This document shows, in pieces, positions 32,368 to 32,606 of a DNA stretch of 32,606 bases. The stretch spans positions 1-32,606 of the forward strand of contig CAYXBQ010000031.1 in assembly GCA_964463375.1 (NCBI GenBank). The letters run 5' to 3'. The position numbers and the translations under genes were made by a program. Every line of letters starts with the position of its first letter. Within the stretch, counting starts at the first letter, position 1. This stretch comes from UMGS1696 sp964463375. GTDB taxonomy: Bacteria; Bacillota; Clostridia; Oscillospirales; CAG-272. The notes under the pieces were generated by a model, which had not been told where the DNA came from, ran no database searches, and saw only the letters and a program-made list of their open reading frames with translations.

Positions 32368-32374
32368 GTTTTAT

Positions 32375-32606
32375 CTGTCCCGCTGTCTGACGAATGCCGG
32401 ACGATTTCCTATGTTGGGAAAAAGGGAAGTGTTGACACAGGATGGATGGCGTGGTAACTGTGCGGCGGAATAGATGTGGCGATACTGAGAGCAAGAGCAT
32501 CATGCAAGGGGAGAGCGTACACCAAGCACAGCAGGGAATTTCTTTACCATAGAAAATGAAAAGCCCCTATCATACTTTCGTACAATAGGGGATGTTTTCA
32601 AGCTAA
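32375..32606. other. Right-end stretch without a recognisable gene
   Basis: No credible coding region. TTGACA at 32432-32437 has TAACTG at the -10 position, a poor promoter at best. The only clear structure is the hairpin at 32564-32591. Confidence 0.5.
32564..32591 (-). terminator. Probable terminator of a gene beyond the right edge
   Basis: Arms CCCCTAT (32564-32570) and ATAGGGG (32585-32591). On the minus strand the stem is followed by CTTTTCATTTTC, so it most likely ends a leftward gene lying outside the window. Confidence 0.55.

Larger units (their letters stand above)
32245..32374 (+). repeat. Right arm of the 130-bp inverted repeat (tRNA-Tyr cassette)
   Basis: Near-identical reverse complement of 30957-31086, covering tRNA-Tyr and its terminator. 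The two arms enclose about 1.16 kb with the phosphotransferase gene and tRNA-Thr. Confidence 0.88.

Noticed and set aside
30957..32374. Composite transposon or insertion element bounded by inverted repeats
   Set aside because: The arms are tRNA genes with terminators, there is no transposase, and no target-site duplication was seen.
32187..32390. Open frame across the right tRNA genes
   Set aside because: It reads through tRNA-Thr and tRNA-Tyr and its terminator; the translation mirrors a similar artefact over the left tRNA copy.
32432..32460. Promoter at the right end
   Set aside because: TTGACA is perfect, but the -10 position reads TAACTG and no gene follows.

Overview
The window (32,606 bases, moderately GC-rich) looks like chromosomal DNA of a Gram-positive Clostridia-type bacterium, probably an uncultured gut or rumen member of the Oscillospirales. 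Grounds: strong GGAGG ribosome binding sites, TTGACA/TATAAT promoters that often carry TGTGG or TGTGC just before the -10 box, compact U-tract terminators, lipoprotein transport receptors, a BlaI/BlaR1-type pair, an S-layer-homology (SLH) surface protein and clustered M42 aminopeptidases. No outer-membrane genes, phage genes, transposases or CRISPR arrays were seen. The genus is inference.

Layout. 27-6642: two paralogous solute-binding lipoproteins without permeases, a phosphoglycolate phosphatase-like HAD enzyme, a PocR/AraC-type regulator and a FAD-dependent oxidoreductase. The regulator is divergent from, and probably controls, the receptor-oxidoreductase operon. 6726-13078: a MATE exporter, murD, and three consecutive M42 metallopeptidases. 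13139-16219: an autoregulated blaI-blaR1-membrane protein operon with two operator-like dyads on its promoter. 16260-19650: a coiled-coil protein with 111-bp tandem repeats, followed by a GH99/GH71-like protein. 19655-20570: a small ferredoxin:thioredoxin reductase catalytic-chain-like protein and an Amidase_6 protein. 20686-24858: typA/bipA, a D-2-hydroxyacid dehydrogenase and nanA (sialic acid lyase). 24880-28248: a 1072-residue SLH surface protein with an internal duplication. 28256-29021: a protein whose N-terminus resembles the PLMP/RRXRR domain of IscB. 29032-30943: two alpha/beta hydrolases, one CE15-like. 30957-32376: two tRNA-Tyr genes in inverted orientation flanking a short aminoglycoside phosphotransferase-like gene and tRNA-Thr. 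The last 230 bases hold no recognisable gene, only a hairpin that would terminate a gene entering from the right.

How the genes fit together. Much of the window suits a glycan- and peptide-scavenging lifestyle: sugar-type receptors, a FAD oxidoreductase, a GH99-like protein, a CE15-like esterase, sialic acid lyase, aminopeptidases and a cell-wall-anchored surface protein. Housekeeping genes (murD, typA, tRNAs) are interspersed. I found no single cassette that is clearly a new defence or mobile system. The most unusual items are the inverted tRNA-Tyr cassette, the repeat-bearing coiled-coil gene, the non-canonical BlaR1 sensor and the PLMP-like protein.
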